From Olivibacter sp. XZL3 (lineage in GTDB: Bacteria; Bacteroidota; Bacteroidia; Sphingobacteriales; Sphingobacteriaceae), in NCBI RefSeq assembly GCF_004368405.1, contig NZ_SBJH01000067.1, positions 1 through 64,000 of the forward strand: 64,000 nucleotides of DNA, written 5' to 3'. This document shows, piece after piece, positions 8,103 to 17,802 of this stretch (position 1 is the first letter of the stretch; each line of letters starts with the position of its first letter). Under the pieces are notes generated by a model that saw nothing but the letters and a program-made list of their open reading frames with translations, was not told the DNA's origin and ran no database searches. Both the position numbers and the translations under genes were made by a program.

Positions 8103-8642
8103 TCATTTATTATCCGGCACGGTCCACAAATAAATGGTTGAGTTACCAACACTCATTTGCTTATCTGGTTTCCAATCACCCATGTCGAAAGCATGAGAAA
8201 CAACGCGCGTTCCAGGCTTTAACTGCAATAATTTGGGACGAAGCTTAAGGTTCACGGACGGTAATAAATAGAGGGACACGACAGAGGCCTTACTAAAATC
8301 GGCGTCAAATAAGTTCTGTTGCAAAAAGGCAACCTTGTTTTCTACCGCGGCGCTCTTTGCGTTCGCACGTGCTTCTTGAATACGCTCTGGATCGATGTCA
8401 ATCCCAACCGCCTTTGCCCCGAATTTTTTTGCCGCCGTCACCACAATGCGGCCGTCTCCACATCCCAAATCATACAACATATCGTTTGGGCCGACATTCG
8501 CCAAGGTGAGCATCGCTTCCACTACTTCCTGCTTGGTGGGTACATAAGGAACGTCTTTTTCGATCATTTGCTGAGCTTGTCCGAAAGATGGAGCAAGGAA
8601 GGTCATTAGCAGCAGACCACAGAGAAAATTAAGTTTCTTCAT
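8103..8642 (-). CDS. Class I SAM-dependent methyltransferase with an export signal
   Basis: The protein (179 residues) starts with a clear signal peptide (M-K-K-L, hydrophobic core, cleavage near F-G-Q-A-Q at about 21-25). The mature part is a Rossmann-type methyltransferase: motif I is Y-D-L-G-C-G-D-G-R-I-V, then V-G-I-D-I-D-P with the ribose-binding acid, and L-L-P-S-V-N-L-K-L-R. A helix P-T-K-Q-E-V-V-E-A-M precedes motif I, as in small-molecule or lysine methyltransferase relatives. Export is odd because S-adenosylmethionine is cytoplasmic. The acceptor is unknown. Confidence 0.8.
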   Translation of the reverse strand: MKKLNFLCGLLLMTFLAPSFGQAQQMIEKDVPYVPTKQEVVEAMLTLANVGPNDMLYDLGCGDGRIVVTAAKKFGAKAVGIDIDPERIQEARANAKSAAVENKVAFLQQNLFDADFSKASVVSLYLLPSVNLKLRPKLLQLKPGTRVVSHAFDMGDWKPDKQMSVGNSTIYLWTVPDNK

Positions 8643-8719
8643 CGTGTTTTGATTTTGGTTAACAACTTGATTTTCTTAACGTTTTGTATATACGAATAGT
8701 TTTCGTTTTCTTGAAATTG

Positions 8720-10060
8720 TTACCTACGTAAAAAAACGAAAACAATAAACCCAAGCAATACCACAAGCACTCCCACCAATGCACCGATACCGGTATAAAC
8801 AAGGCTGCTATAGAGCAGAAGGAGACTGCTTATACAGAATAAAGCTGGAAGAACCGGGTAAAACGGTACTTTGAATGGTCGCGGCGTCTGTGGGTCTTTT
8901 TTTCTCAGAACAAACACCGCAATGCCGATTAGCAGGAAAAAAAACCAAAAAACCGGTGCTGTATAATCAACAATGGTTTCAAAGCCCTTTCTTGTCAATA
9001 ATCCCAGCACCACTAATACAACGGCTATCAATCCCTGTATCAACATCGCTCTTACAGGGGATGAAGTTCGATGATTCCACTGTCCTAAGCCTTTGAAAGA
9101 AGCAAAATCCTGTCCCAATGCATAATTTGAACGCGCTCCGGTAATGATGGTAGCATTCGCCGAGGTCAAGGCCGAAATGGCAACAAGCAAGCCTATCAGC
9201 TTTGCAGCCTGCTCGCCCCATACCAACCGCATCAGATCGGCTGCTACAGCCTCGGAAGAAGCCATGCGTTCATGGCCAAGCACGTGTATATAGGTATAGT
9301 TAACCAACACATAAACAAGGGTAATTATCAGGATGCTCCATATCAATGCCTTTGCAATGCCCGTAGCACCTGTCTTTAATTCAGCAGAGATGTAGGCCGC
9401 CTCATTCCAACCTCCGAATGTTAAGAGCACAAAAACCATTGCCATGCCCAACGAAGAAGAAAGAGAGGAGTTGGACTGTAGGGGAAGCGACGACGTCCCG
9501 GATGAAGGCGTAAAAAACAAACCCACGCAGATAATCAACAGAATACCGCCAACCTCAAGCAGCGTAAACAGCTTTTGTGCCGTGGCCCCAAAGGTTAATC
9601 CTAATACATTAATAAAAGTGAGTATAATGACAATAGCCAAAGCATAGATGCCCTGAGAATAGGGCCCGATTGCATAAAACTGCGTGGCATAGTCGCCGAA
9701 AATAAAAGCAAGCAACGCGATGGAGCCTGTTTGGATAACTACCATACGTGTCCAGGCAAAAAGAAAGGCCAATGGCCTACCGTACGCGCGGTATAGAAAA
9801 TGATAGTCGCCGCCGGTATGTGGATAGGCGGCGCAAAGTTCAGCGTAACTCAGGGCGCCAATAAGCGACACTGCACCGCCTAAAAGCCATGTCAGAAGAA
9901 ATATGATGTCGCTATTGGTATGGAGCGCAACAAGCGATGGTGTTTTGAATACGCCCGCGCCGATAACAATTCCCACGATGAGTGCTACCGCATCTAATGT
10001 TCCGAGCGTCTTTTTGGGTTCATAACTTTTATAAGAATTGTCGACTGATTTTTGAGGCAC
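8720..10060 (-). CDS. APC superfamily amino acid permease
   Basis: The 446-residue inner-membrane carrier has about twelve hydrophobic segments. Its N-terminal signature is V-A-L-I-V-G-I-V-I-G-A-G-V-F-K-T-P, the unwound TM1 substrate site of APC transporters, followed by G-A-L-S-Y-A-E-L-C-A-A-Y-P-H-T-G-G. Later segments include F-G-G-W-N-E-A-A-Y-I-S-A-E-L. It resembles the LAT-like branch (amino acid antiport or uptake). Substrate is not assignable. It stands alone, 178 nt from the DUF4202 gene. Confidence 0.88.
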   Translation of the reverse strand: MPQKSVDNSYKSYEPKKTLGTLDAVALIVGIVIGAGVFKTPSLVALHTNSDIIFLLTWLLGGAVSLIGALSYAELCAAYPHTGGDYHFLYRAYGRPLAFLFAWTRMVVIQTGSIALLAFIFGDYATQFYAIGPYSQGIYALAIVIILTFINVLGLTFGATAQKLFTLLEVGGILLIICVGLFFTPSSGTSSLPLQSNSSLSSSLGMAMVFVLLTFGGWNEAAYISAELKTGATGIAKALIWSILIITLVYVLVNYTYIHVLGHERMASSEAVAADLMRLVWGEQAAKLIGLLVAISALTSANATIITGARSNYALGQDFASFKGLGQWNHRTSSPVRAMLIQGLIAVVLVVLGLLTRKGFETIVDYTAPVFWFFFLLIGIAVFVLRKKDPQTPRPFKVPFYPVLPALFCISSLLLLYSSLVYTGIGALVGVLVVLLGFIVFVFLRR

Positions 10061-10238
10061 GGATTCAATAAGATTAGTAACTATTAACCATATGCTTTCT
10101 TTAATACAATTTTCGTCACTAATTGTTTTAACACCCCACTAAGTCACCGCTTTAACCCTTACCAAGCAATCGCCGTTAAAGGTACTCAATAGCCGTAATA
10201 TTTTACAAAATATGTTCTGAGCCGGTATACTTAGTTGG

Positions 10239-10835
10239 TTATTGAGCTTTACCAATCGATGCCAGCGCTTCTTTGACATAGGATAAAGCTTCGGGAGAAT
10301 AAGGCAAGGACAAAGCGAAGCTGTGGCCATGTTCATCCATTTTCAAAAGCGATTTTCTTAATATGTTGACAATTTTATCGCGATGTCGAGGATAAAATGC
10401 TTCATACTGATAAGCTAAAAACACGAGGCATAGCGCGTTCTCCATGGTTTGTACATCCGCATTGACTTTTATCCTTTTCTTCAGTATAATTTCTTGGACG
10501 TCGTTGATCAGTGTTGTAGAATAGCCGACTTCAACAAGAATGTCTTTGGCTTTTTCAGCATGAAATATAGCGAGTTGTTTCCTCCACTTTAGGTATCCTT
10601 CTCTATCTTGCGGAAATTCGTCCCGCGAAATTTCCCATCGGCCGATATGCTGGCACCTCGACGCAAGCAGCAACGCTTCACCGGCCTGAGGTGCTAATTT
10701 TTTAATCCAGTAATGTAGTTTAATGGCAAAAAAATACGCCTCGGGATAAGTTTGCCCCTCCCATTCGATCCGGTTTGGATCTCTCTTATTATAGGCATCA
10801 AACAAAGCAAAAGCGCTCTCCTGTTTATCGTTCAT
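10239..10835 (-). CDS. DUF4202 domain-containing protein
   Basis: I chose the Met at 10835 (M-N-D-K-Q-E-S-A-F) because the frame upstream to 10916 adds 27 residues unlike the family. The product, about 198 residues, matches my recall of DUF4202: F-A-L-F-D-A-Y-N-K-R-D-P-N near the start, A-S-R-C-Q-H-I-G-R-W-E-I-S-R and F-H-A-E-K-A-K-D-I-L. Conserved His/Arg residues suggest an HD-like helical enzyme, but the function is unknown. It is soluble, with no signal or membrane segment. Confidence 0.8.
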   Translation of the reverse strand: MNDKQESAFALFDAYNKRDPNRIEWEGQTYPEAYFFAIKLHYWIKKLAPQAGEALLLASRCQHIGRWEISRDEFPQDREGYLKWRKQLAIFHAEKAKDILVEVGYSTTLINDVQEIILKKRIKVNADVQTMENALCLVFLAYQYEAFYPRHRDKIVNILRKSLLKMDEHGHSFALSLPYSPEALSYVKEALASIGKAQ

Positions 10836-10952
10836 GTTGTTAAAGCTTATAAAATTCGGTTGAAGATAATACTTTTTACTATACCTGGACGGCTCACGGC
10901 AAATTTGACCGACCAACTAACACCTGTCTTCATCAAAAGTGTAAAAAGCATA

Positions 10953-12179
10953 CTATGTTCGATCCTTTTTAAAACTCTTTAAAGCCAGCAAAGCACTTAT
11001 AAACATTAAAACAGCCGCCACATAATAAGGGGCTTCCGGTAAGTAAACAGGAGCTTGGCTACTGGTAAAATAGTAGAAAATATACGTCATGAACCACGGA
11101 CCGAAAATAGAGCTCAAACTCATCAAGCTCGTAAGTCCGCCCTGCAGTTCACCTTGTTCATTCGGTAAAACCTCATTCGTCATGACACCTTGCAAAGCAG
11201 GCCCGGCAATACCACCTAATGAGTAGGGAATCATATATGCAAACATCATCCAACTTTTACTTGCAAGTCCAAAAAGAAGCATACCGAAAGCGTACAACAC
11301 CAAGCCTATCCAGATACTCCTTTCCTGCCCCAACTTCGGTATTGCAACCCGTATAAGGCCGCCCTGCACCAAGGCTACCATTAAGCCGATAAACCCCAAT
11401 GAATAACCAACGAGATCTTCATCCCATTTAAATTTCTCCATCGTGTAGAAGGTCCAAACGCTTTGTACTGCATGCCCGGCGAAATAGACGATAAACAGAC
11501 TGAGGGCTAAGCCAAGTACCGCGGGATATTTCTTTAGCTGAATAAGGGTACCTAAAGGATTGGAGCGCTTCCAGCTAAAGGGTCGGCGATGCTCTTTTGC
11601 AAGAGATTCAGGTAATATAAAAAAGCCGTAAAGTGCATTCAAAAATGCAAGCGCCGCTGCCGCGTAAAAGGGATAGTGAACGTTCATTTTACCCAGCACG
11701 CCTCCTATAACGGGACCTATGATAAAGCCTAAACCAAAGGCTACGCCGATCATTCCGAAGTTCTGCGAACGCTTGTCTGGGTGACTAACATCTGCTATGT
11801 AAGCAGAAGCAGTTGTGAAACTGGCTCCGGTAATACCTGCTATTAATCGACCAACAAATAACCAACCTATGGTGGGCGCAAAGGCTAAAAAAAGGTAATC
11901 AATCCCAAAGCCTAACAAAGAAAGCAAGAGCACAGGCCTTCGACCATGCCGATCGCTCAGATTCCCAATCAGCGGCGAAAAGATAAACTGCATAATGGAA
12001 TAAACCACGAGCAGCAGACCCGATATGCGTGACGCTTCGCTGATAGAACCCGAAATCAGCTTCTCAATAAGTTTGGGAAACACCGGTATGATAATCGCCA
12101 GTCCGATAACGTCTATTAACAACGTTATAAATATAAAGCTCAGCGCCGCACGTCCTGTTTTACTTTCTGTTGGATTCAT
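10953..12179 (-). CDS. TCR/Tet-family MFS efflux transporter
   Basis: This 408-residue carrier has twelve predicted membrane segments. It has motif [14 protein letters not shown] after TM2, motif C-like [10 protein letters not shown], and the N-terminal [13 protein letters not shown] of TetA-type exporters. Such proteins expel drugs by proton antiport. Chromosomal homologues are common in Bacteroidota and are not necessarily resistance genes. No TetR gene is adjacent. The gene following on the same strand encodes DUF4202. Confidence 0.87.
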   Translation of the reverse strand: MNPTESKTGRAALSFIFITLLIDVIGLAIIIPVFPKLIEKLISGSISEASRISGLLLVVYSIMQFIFSPLIGNLSDRHGRRPVLLLSLLGFGIDYLFLAFAPTIGWLFVGRLIAGITGASFTTASAYIADVSHPDKRSQNFGMIGVAFGLGFIIGPVIGGVLGKMNVHYPFYAAAALAFLNALYGFFILPESLAKEHRRPFSWKRSNPLGTLIQLKKYPAVLGLALSLFIVYFAGHAVQSVWTFYTMEKFKWDEDLVGYSLGFIGLMVALVQGGLIRVAIPKLGQERSIWIGLVLYAFGMLLFGLASKSWMMFAYMIPYSLGGIAGPALQGVMTNEVLPNEQGELQGGLTSLMSLSSIFGPWFMTYIFYYFTSSQAPVYLPEAPYYVAAVLMFISALLALKSFKKDRT

Positions 12180-12265
12180 ATTTCAAATGCAGAGAATCTG
12201 TTTGCAAAGAAAGCACATAGATTCCGAAAAACATTTGATTTTCTATATTTATCATCCCGTCGGAC

Positions 12266-12562
12266 TTAAGATTGTTTTTTAAATGGAATATTGCCCTCTG
12301 AAGACAAGAAAGCATTTACTTCTTCCTTATTGTAGACAATTTTACCTTTTTTTGTGCCGTAATTAATAGCTGCCGAAGTGACGTGAGACGGATCCACCTG
12401 ATTACCATCGTTCTTCGGATAGTGTTCCTCTATACCAATCCAAGGCTTGTCTTTATGGATATAGTACCTTATAACGATATAATCAAAGTTATCGCTTAAC
12501 ACCGGTCCCTCTGAATCTTCAAAGCCTAATTCCAAAAGATCATCGCGATTTATCGTTGCCAT
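12266..12562 (-). CDS. Hypothetical 98-residue cytoplasmic protein
   Basis: A small acidic soluble protein with no signal or membrane segment: M-A-T-I-N-R-D-D-L-L-E-L-G-F at the start and W-I-G-I-E-E-H-Y-P-K-N in the middle. I do not recognise a family. It lies 86 nt upstream of the TetA-like gene on the same strand. Coding status is supported by its sole occupation of this gap and plausible composition. Confidence 0.6.
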   Translation of the reverse strand: MATINRDDLLELGFEDSEGPVLSDNFDYIVIRYYIHKDKPWIGIEEHYPKNDGNQVDPSHVTSAAINYGTKKGKIVYNKEEVNAFLSSEGNIPFKKQS

Positions 12563-12742
12563 TACATAGAAATTAAATCTTTTTGCTGCACATTCCTACC
12601 TCGGAAGTGCGCCTATCAAACTAACAAATCATTTCAATTTTTGTTCGTTACGGCTGGCCTTATGGCACATACCGATACCTAGGGTCGCGTCCTGTTTACA
12701 TCCGCCATTTGGTTGGGGATAAACTTGTTTTGCCGGTTCTTT

Positions 12743-12916
12743 TTACTCTCTGAAATACAAAGCAAAAACCACCAAGGCCGCCGCCAACAATACGGTACTG
12801 AAAATAACCATCCATGTGCTAGCCTCATCCGGCATCATCGCCAGCGCCAGCCGGAATACCATAAGGGACGCCACAAACAGCGCAAGCGCAATCCACATTT
12901 TCTTTCGATTTCGCAT
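12743..12916 (-). CDS. Small two-helix membrane protein behind the histidine kinase
   Basis: This frame encodes 57 residues: M-R-N-R-K-K, a first hydrophobic helix (about residues 8-27), a short loop P-D-E-A-S-T, and a second helix (about 35-54) ending Y-F-R-E. Its ATG is 3 nt past the kinase stop codon, so the two are probably co-transcribed and translationally coupled. The basic N-terminus suggests it faces the cytoplasm with both ends. It may anchor or tune the soluble-looking kinase; that is inference. I know no family name. Confidence 0.6.
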   Translation of the reverse strand: MRNRKKMWIALALFVASLMVFRLALAMMPDEASTWMVIFSTVLLAAALVVFALYFRE

Positions 12917-12919
12917 ACA

Positions 12920-15343
12920 TCAAGTATTAGTTCGCTTCTTGTTAGGGAAGCGGATATCTATGATCGTTCCTCTCTGTTTTGCAGAATGTACCTCAAAGCT
13001 TCCATTTAAAAGCCTGATTTTATTTTGGATCGTATTGAGTCCTATGCCGCGTTTTGCGGAAGGCTTCCCAAAACCGATCCCGTCGTCGGCAACAGAGATA
13101 GTCACCCATGCCTGGCTGAGCGCAATGAGGATGGTACCCTTCGTAGCATTCGCGTGTCTAATAATATTGATAACCAGCTCCTGAACCATTCGAAATATCG
13201 CGATTTCAATATGCTTGTCAAGTTTTTCATGAAATCCCTGAAATTGACATTCGAATTTGACCGTCTTGCTAAATTGTTCACAAATATCTTCGATGGCCGC
13301 TTGTAAGCCAAAATCCTCTAAGATGCTAGGCATAAGCTCATGTGAAATACGCCTGCTTTCTCGTATGGCTTCTGACAATAAACGCTCCGCTTGTTTTAGG
13401 GGTAGCAACGGTAAGACAAGTCCGTCGTCCAATTTAGGCTTTAGATGCTCGAGGTGCAGCTTAACGCTGTATAAAAGCTGACCTAAGCCATTGTGTAAAT
13501 TCTCGGCAATACGTCGCCTTTCGTCTTCTTGCGCCTTCAATGTAGCCATAAAAATCTCACGTTGCTGCCTTTTCTCCAGTTCGCTTCGCTCCAGTCTCAA
13601 CTGGAGATTTTTTTGCTGAAGATAAACCTGTTCGGTAATATCTAAGGAAAGACCGATAATGTGTGTCGGATGTCCTTCAGCATCCCGTTTAAACACAGTT
13701 CTCCGTGTTTGGACCCAGTGAAGCTTGCCGTAGCCGTCTATTAGGCGATAAACAAGTTCTTTTACTTCATCATCTCCGGTTTGCCTAAGCATATTAATGT
13801 TATTGTCAAATTTGGCGCGGTCGTCGGGATAAACGATTTGATCAAAAAGTGCCGCTCCCATTTCTCTGATATCTTCCAATGATCGTTGAAGAAGCTTGGC
13901 TATCTTGTTATTCCCATACACCATCTGCATGGAGCGGATATCTATGACATACAACATATCCGGAGCAGCTTCCGCAATACCTCTCAAAAGCGCATCGTCT
14001 TCTTTTATTTTATCTTCCGCTAGCTTACGTTCGGTTATATCTAGGTTAGTCGCTACTAAACTATCGGCCATTCTTACAAACATACAAGAAAACCACTTAT
14101 GAAAACCGTTGTAAGTATAGAAGTACTCCATCTGCCCTGGCTGACCGCTCTTCATCACACGGAGCATCAGATCGAAAATGCCGGCTTCTTTAATGCCGGG
14201 ATATTCCTGTGAATACAGTTTTCCAACCAGGTCGCTGCGTTTGGTTTCTCGCTCATGTTGTTTGCTGACAATTTTTACACGGAAATCAATTATTTCGCCT
14301 ACTTCGTTACGTACGGCGTCCAATACCGACATACCGATCAAACTGGTATCAAAAACCGATTGAAGCAACTGATTACTTGTTCTCAACTGGATTTCAGCCT
14401 CTTTCCGTTCCGTAATATCCAAGCCTTTTACCACCACTCCATCATGCAATTTAACAAGGCTCATATCGTACCATCGCTCTTTTCCGTCGACTACAATAGC
14501 CTGCTCATAACTGACGCTCCGTCCTGTTTCGACAATTTGTAAATAATTCCTAAACGATTCTTCATGCCGGTGGTGCGATAGCAGCTCTGTTCCCAAGGCT
14601 TTTTCCAAGATCTCCGCTCCCAGCTTGTTTGTAAACACACATTTAAAATCGAGGACATGATTGGTGCTATCTCTTATAGCCTGCCATACTTGCGTGACAT
14701 TCTTCGAACTGTCCAACGTTGCCCGTAGCAAATCTTGACTTTCCTTTAGTGCCCTCGTTTGCTGCTTAACCTCTTCCTCCAAACGCAATGTAAATTCTCT
14801 GGTCAGCCGTTCCGCTCTCTTTCGTTCGGAAATATCATTAAACAAAATAGCAACTTTATGCGTGTTACGCCCAACCGGAAAGGCCTCTACCTCATACCAG
14901 CCATCGATAAGATACGCTGCCTCGGCCTCAAAACGTTTCGGCTGCCCGCTCTTTACAATTTCACCATAAATCTGAAACCAGTGTGTTTCGTGTGCCGGCT
15001 CTATCTCTTTCATCGTACGTCCCACAGCATCTTTAATGCCTGTCTGCCGTTCAAACGCTTTATTCACCTGTAAAAATCGGTAATCTAAAGCTCGTCCCTC
15101 TTCATCCCAAATCATTTCTATGATGCAAAAACCTTGGTTGATATTATCGAGTAAAAAAAGGTATTTCTCTTCGGTGAACTGTTTTTGTTGGCTTAGCAGC
15201 TCCAGTTTATCCTGATTTGCTTGGTGGTGGTTTTTATGCGCATTATAGCGAGCTTTCATGTCTGTTGTAAGGAATAGATGTTCTCCAATTAAGAACATAG
15301 GTTCGTAACTTTTGTTTAATCTTCTACCTTTAATGCCGACCAA
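12920..15343 (-). CDS. Multi-PAS sensor histidine kinase (HisKA_3/NarL-type)
   Basis: An 807-residue kinase with four PAS-like sensor modules (about 55-175, 195-315, 325-440, 450-585), each followed by a PAC-type D-I-T-E-R-K or similar, then a coiled coil. The dimerisation/phosphoacceptor motif is R-R-R-I-A-E-N-L-H-N-G-L-G-Q with His617. The HATPase domain shows N-box E-L-V-I-N-I-I-R-H-A-N-A and D-D-G-I-G-F-G. No membrane segment is seen, so it senses inside the cell. No regulator gene adjoins; the NarL-type regulator at 56384 is one possible partner. Start is uncertain: Met16 (15298) and Met29 (15259) are alternatives. Confidence 0.88.
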   Translation of the reverse strand: MVGIKGRRLNKSYEPMFLIGEHLFLTTDMKARYNAHKNHHQANQDKLELLSQQKQFTEEKYLFLLDNINQGFCIIEMIWDEEGRALDYRFLQVNKAFERQTGIKDAVGRTMKEIEPAHETHWFQIYGEIVKSGQPKRFEAEAAYLIDGWYEVEAFPVGRNTHKVAILFNDISERKRAERLTREFTLRLEEEVKQQTRALKESQDLLRATLDSSKNVTQVWQAIRDSTNHVLDFKCVFTNKLGAEILEKALGTELLSHHRHEESFRNYLQIVETGRSVSYEQAIVVDGKERWYDMSLVKLHDGVVVKGLDITERKEAEIQLRTSNQLLQSVFDTSLIGMSVLDAVRNEVGEIIDFRVKIVSKQHERETKRSDLVGKLYSQEYPGIKEAGIFDLMLRVMKSGQPGQMEYFYTYNGFHKWFSCMFVRMADSLVATNLDITERKLAEDKIKEDDALLRGIAEAAPDMLYVIDIRSMQMVYGNNKIAKLLQRSLEDIREMGAALFDQIVYPDDRAKFDNNINMLRQTGDDEVKELVYRLIDGYGKLHWVQTRRTVFKRDAEGHPTHIIGLSLDITEQVYLQQKNLQLRLERSELEKRQQREIFMATLKAQEDERRRIAENLHNGLGQLLYSVKLHLEHLKPKLDDGLVLPLLPLKQAERLLSEAIRESRRISHELMPSILEDFGLQAAIEDICEQFSKTVKFECQFQGFHEKLDKHIEIAIFRMVQELVINIIRHANATKGTILIALSQAWVTISVADDGIGFGKPSAKRGIGLNTIQNKIRLLNGSFEVHSAKQRGTIIDIRFPNKKRTNT

Positions 15344-15472
15344 TAGAATTTACTTCCTTTCGATAGCATCAGCTTACTTTTAAAGAAAAACTTTATAGCA
15401 AGGTAAGAAATTTTTACTCCACGTAAGCCGTTTAGGAATAGTAATTGAATTACAAACGAAAATTTGTAGTCT

Positions 15473-16942
15473 ATGAAATTAAAGCCACAAGAAGTATTAA
15501 CAGAGAATGAAATCCAGCGAGGGCTTAAAATGGTTATTTGGGACGGGCTTGCAGCAGAGATAATGACCTCGTTTACGAGCGGTGCATTTTTGGTCGCATT
15601 AGCGATCCTGATAGGTGCTAATAATGTGCAGATCGGTCTGCTTGCAGCCTTACCGATGATTACGAACCTTTCGCAACTCATATCGATATGGCTCGTGCGA
15701 AAATACAACAATCGGCGCGCAGTAGCCGTTTTTTGTGCCTTTCTCGCTCGGACACCTCTTGTGCTCATTGGACTTACTGTATGGTGGACGTCCGACATTT
15801 CCATCAATATACTAATATTCTTTCTATTCTTCTATTATTTTTTCGGATCGATTGCCGGCCCGAGTTGGAACTCTTGGATGAAGGATATGGTGCCGGAGAA
15901 CATGCTGGGGAGCTATTTTTCGAAACGAAGTCGGTATACACAAATATTAAACGTTATCCTGAGTATTTTATTGGCCCTTTTGCTCGACTTTATAAAAAGC
16001 CGTTACCCCGCCTATGAATTGTATACATACGCGGTTTTCTTTATAATCGCGGGCTTGGTGGGTGTTTTGGGTGGCTACTTATTATCGAAAGCACCTGAGC
16101 CACAGTCCTATTTAACAAGTGCCAATATCTTTTCATTATTTACACTGCCGTTAAAAGACCTGAATTTTCGTCGATTGTTGGTATTTAACTCGGCCTGGGT
16201 CTTTGCGCTGAACATTGCCACTCCCTTTTTTACGGTATTTCTCATCAGAAGTTTAGGCTTACCCTTGTCTTATATCATTGTGCTAGGTATTATTAGTCAG
16301 CTCGCCAGTATATTCACCCTACGGATATGGGGTATCTTTTCAGATCGATATAGCAATAAAAGCATTATCGGTTTAAGCGCGCCGCTGTACATTATTTGTA
16401 TTGTCGGTTGGTGCTTTGTTGGCATTTATTCCACTTTATACGCAAACCTCGCCCTGTTGGTTGCCATCTATGTACTGAGCGGCATTGCCACGGCCGGAAT
16501 CAATCTTTCCTTGACAAATGTCGGTTTAAAATTGGCACCAAAAGGCGACGCCATTGTATATTTATCCGTTAAAAACATCGTTACATCCGTGTTCTCATCG
16601 TTAGCACCTTTAATAGGTGGTTTACTGGCCGATTACTTTACGGATGTCAAAATTCTTATCACGGCACAGGTCAACAGTCCGTATTACAACAAGCTAGTTA
16701 AGCTGCTATCACTGCATGAATGGAACTTTTTGTTTCTTATCGGCGCATTACTCGCTTTAATATCTCTAGAGTTTCTCGGTCGGGTTAAGGAGGTCGGCGA
16801 AGTGGAAAAAGACGTGGTTAAGCGTATTATGCGTACAAGCATCAAAAACAACCTCCGTGAGTACTTCTTAATAGGTAATATCATCGGTTGGCATGAGCAG
16901 CTGGTAGCCATCCTGAAAGGAAGAACAAAAAAATCATCCTAG
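15473..16942 (+). CDS. MFS transporter
   Basis: The 489-residue inner-membrane protein has about twelve hydrophobic segments. It has features such as L-A-A-L-P-M-I-T-N-L-S-Q-L, G-S-I-A-G-P-S-W-N-S-W-M-K-D-M-V-P and R-I-W-G-I-F-S-D-R-Y-S-N-K-S. The W-N-S-W-M-x-D region is shared by a group of uncharacterised MFS carriers. It is divergent from the kinase gene (129-nt gap), so both could share regulation. Substrate unknown. A basic cytosolic tail follows the last helix. Confidence 0.85.
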   Translation: MKLKPQEVLTENEIQRGLKMVIWDGLAAEIMTSFTSGAFLVALAILIGANNVQIGLLAALPMITNLSQLISIWLVRKYNNRRAVAVFCAFLARTPLVLIGLTVWWTSDISINILIFFLFFYYFFGSIAGPSWNSWMKDMVPENMLGSYFSKRSRYTQILNVILSILLALLLDFIKSRYPAYELYTYAVFFIIAGLVGVLGGYLLSKAPEPQSYLTSANIFSLFTLPLKDLNFRRLLVFNSAWVFALNIATPFFTVFLIRSLGLPLSYIIVLGIISQLASIFTLRIWGIFSDRYSNKSIIGLSAPLYIICIVGWCFVGIYSTLYANLALLVAIYVLSGIATAGINLSLTNVGLKLAPKGDAIVYLSVKNIVTSVFSSLAPLIGGLLADYFTDVKILITAQVNSPYYNKLVKLLSLHEWNFLFLIGALLALISLEFLGRVKEVGEVEKDVVKRIMRTSIKNNLREYFLIGNIIGWHEQLVAILKGRTKKSS

Positions 16943-17287
16943 TGCGGAGCCGTCCACTTGCGGTTTGGCAGTATTTTAACAGTGTCCTAAAAAAAGAATA
17001 TGAGTGTGTTGAATTTTATCTCATACAGAATGCCCCGCGTACCTAAATTTTTCATAAATGACGTTTGTTCGCGGTAGGCTATTGTCTTGCCCTTCTGCAA
17101 AGATAGGCATGAATTTAGAAATAGCATATATAGCGACCGGAAGAATCCGCCACTGAGATAGCTTGATTAGTCCATAACCGAACTGTAAGCTGTATTGGTC
17201 GACCACGCTACATAGAGAGAGAGGTCGGATTTATCGCGGAATCTTCGTGGCGCTGCGAATTTTTAACATAAATTAAATAAATAGATT
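16943..17287. other. Gene-free stretch before the DUF2383 gene
   Basis: I see no credible coding frame, RNA or strong hairpin in these 345 nt. The last 30 nt before the next gene are very AT-rich, as usual for Bacteroidota leaders. A promoter probably lies here but I cannot place it. Confidence 0.5.
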
Positions 17288-17743
17288 ATGGCAAATGTAA
17301 CAGCGAAATCAGATGTATTAAATGACCTGATCCAAATTAATAACGACAGGATTGCAGGCTATGAGAAAGCGATAGAAGAGCTGGACGGAACAAATACGGA
17401 CTTGGCTGCCTTATTTCAAGATATGATTGCAGAAAGCAGGCAATGCGTTGTGGAGTTAGCCGACCAGGTTCGAATGGAGGGAGAGCCGGTGGAGACCGAC
17501 ACGACCGCGAGTGGAAAGATCTATCGCGCTTGGATGGATGTAAAAGCATTTTTTGGCGGCAACGACAGAAAAACGATTCTATCGAACTGCGAAGGAGGCG
17601 AAGATGCTGCCCAACGTGCATACGAGAGTGCAGAAGCAATGGACGATCTGCCGCCGGCTACCAAGATTTTAATATCGAAACAGCGCCAGCAGTTAAAAGT
17701 ATCGCATGATAGGATTAAAGCCTTAAGAGACGCGGAAGTCTAA
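17288..17743 (+). CDS. PA2169-type four-helix-bundle protein (DUF2383)
   Basis: A 151-residue helical protein with the ferritin-like layout of DUF2383: L-N-D-L-I-Q-I-N-N-D-R-I-A-G-Y-E-K-A, L-F-Q-D-M-I-A-E-S-R-Q, and C-E-G-G-E-D-A-A-Q-R-A-Y-E-S-A. The family is stress-associated, often next to general stress genes, with unknown biochemistry. The protein is cytoplasmic. It forms a single-gene unit closed by a strong hairpin terminator at 17803. Two DUF892 proteins elsewhere in the window share the ferritin-like theme. Confidence 0.85.
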   Translation: MANVTAKSDVLNDLIQINNDRIAGYEKAIEELDGTNTDLAALFQDMIAESRQCVVELADQVRMEGEPVETDTTASGKIYRAWMDVKAFFGGNDRKTILSNCEGGEDAAQRAYESAEAMDDLPPATKILISKQRQQLKVSHDRIKALRDAEV

Positions 17744-17802
17744 TGGCAGTCAGTGTAACCGGATATCGATAGCGCACCTATGGCGCTACATAAGAACTGG
17801 TT

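Noticed and set aside
10953-12179. Acquired tetracycline resistance gene
   Set aside because: The protein is TetA-like, but no tetR gene, mobile element or composition change is adjacent; a chromosomal housekeeping exporter is more likely.
15316-15807. 163-residue minus-strand frame spanning the kinase-MFS divergent region and the MFS 5' end
   Set aside because: It covers the promoter region and the antisense of a well-supported transporter gene, and its product has no family features.
17021-17206. 61-residue minus-strand frame in the gap before the DUF2383 gene
   Set aside because: No motif, start context or neighbour supports it.
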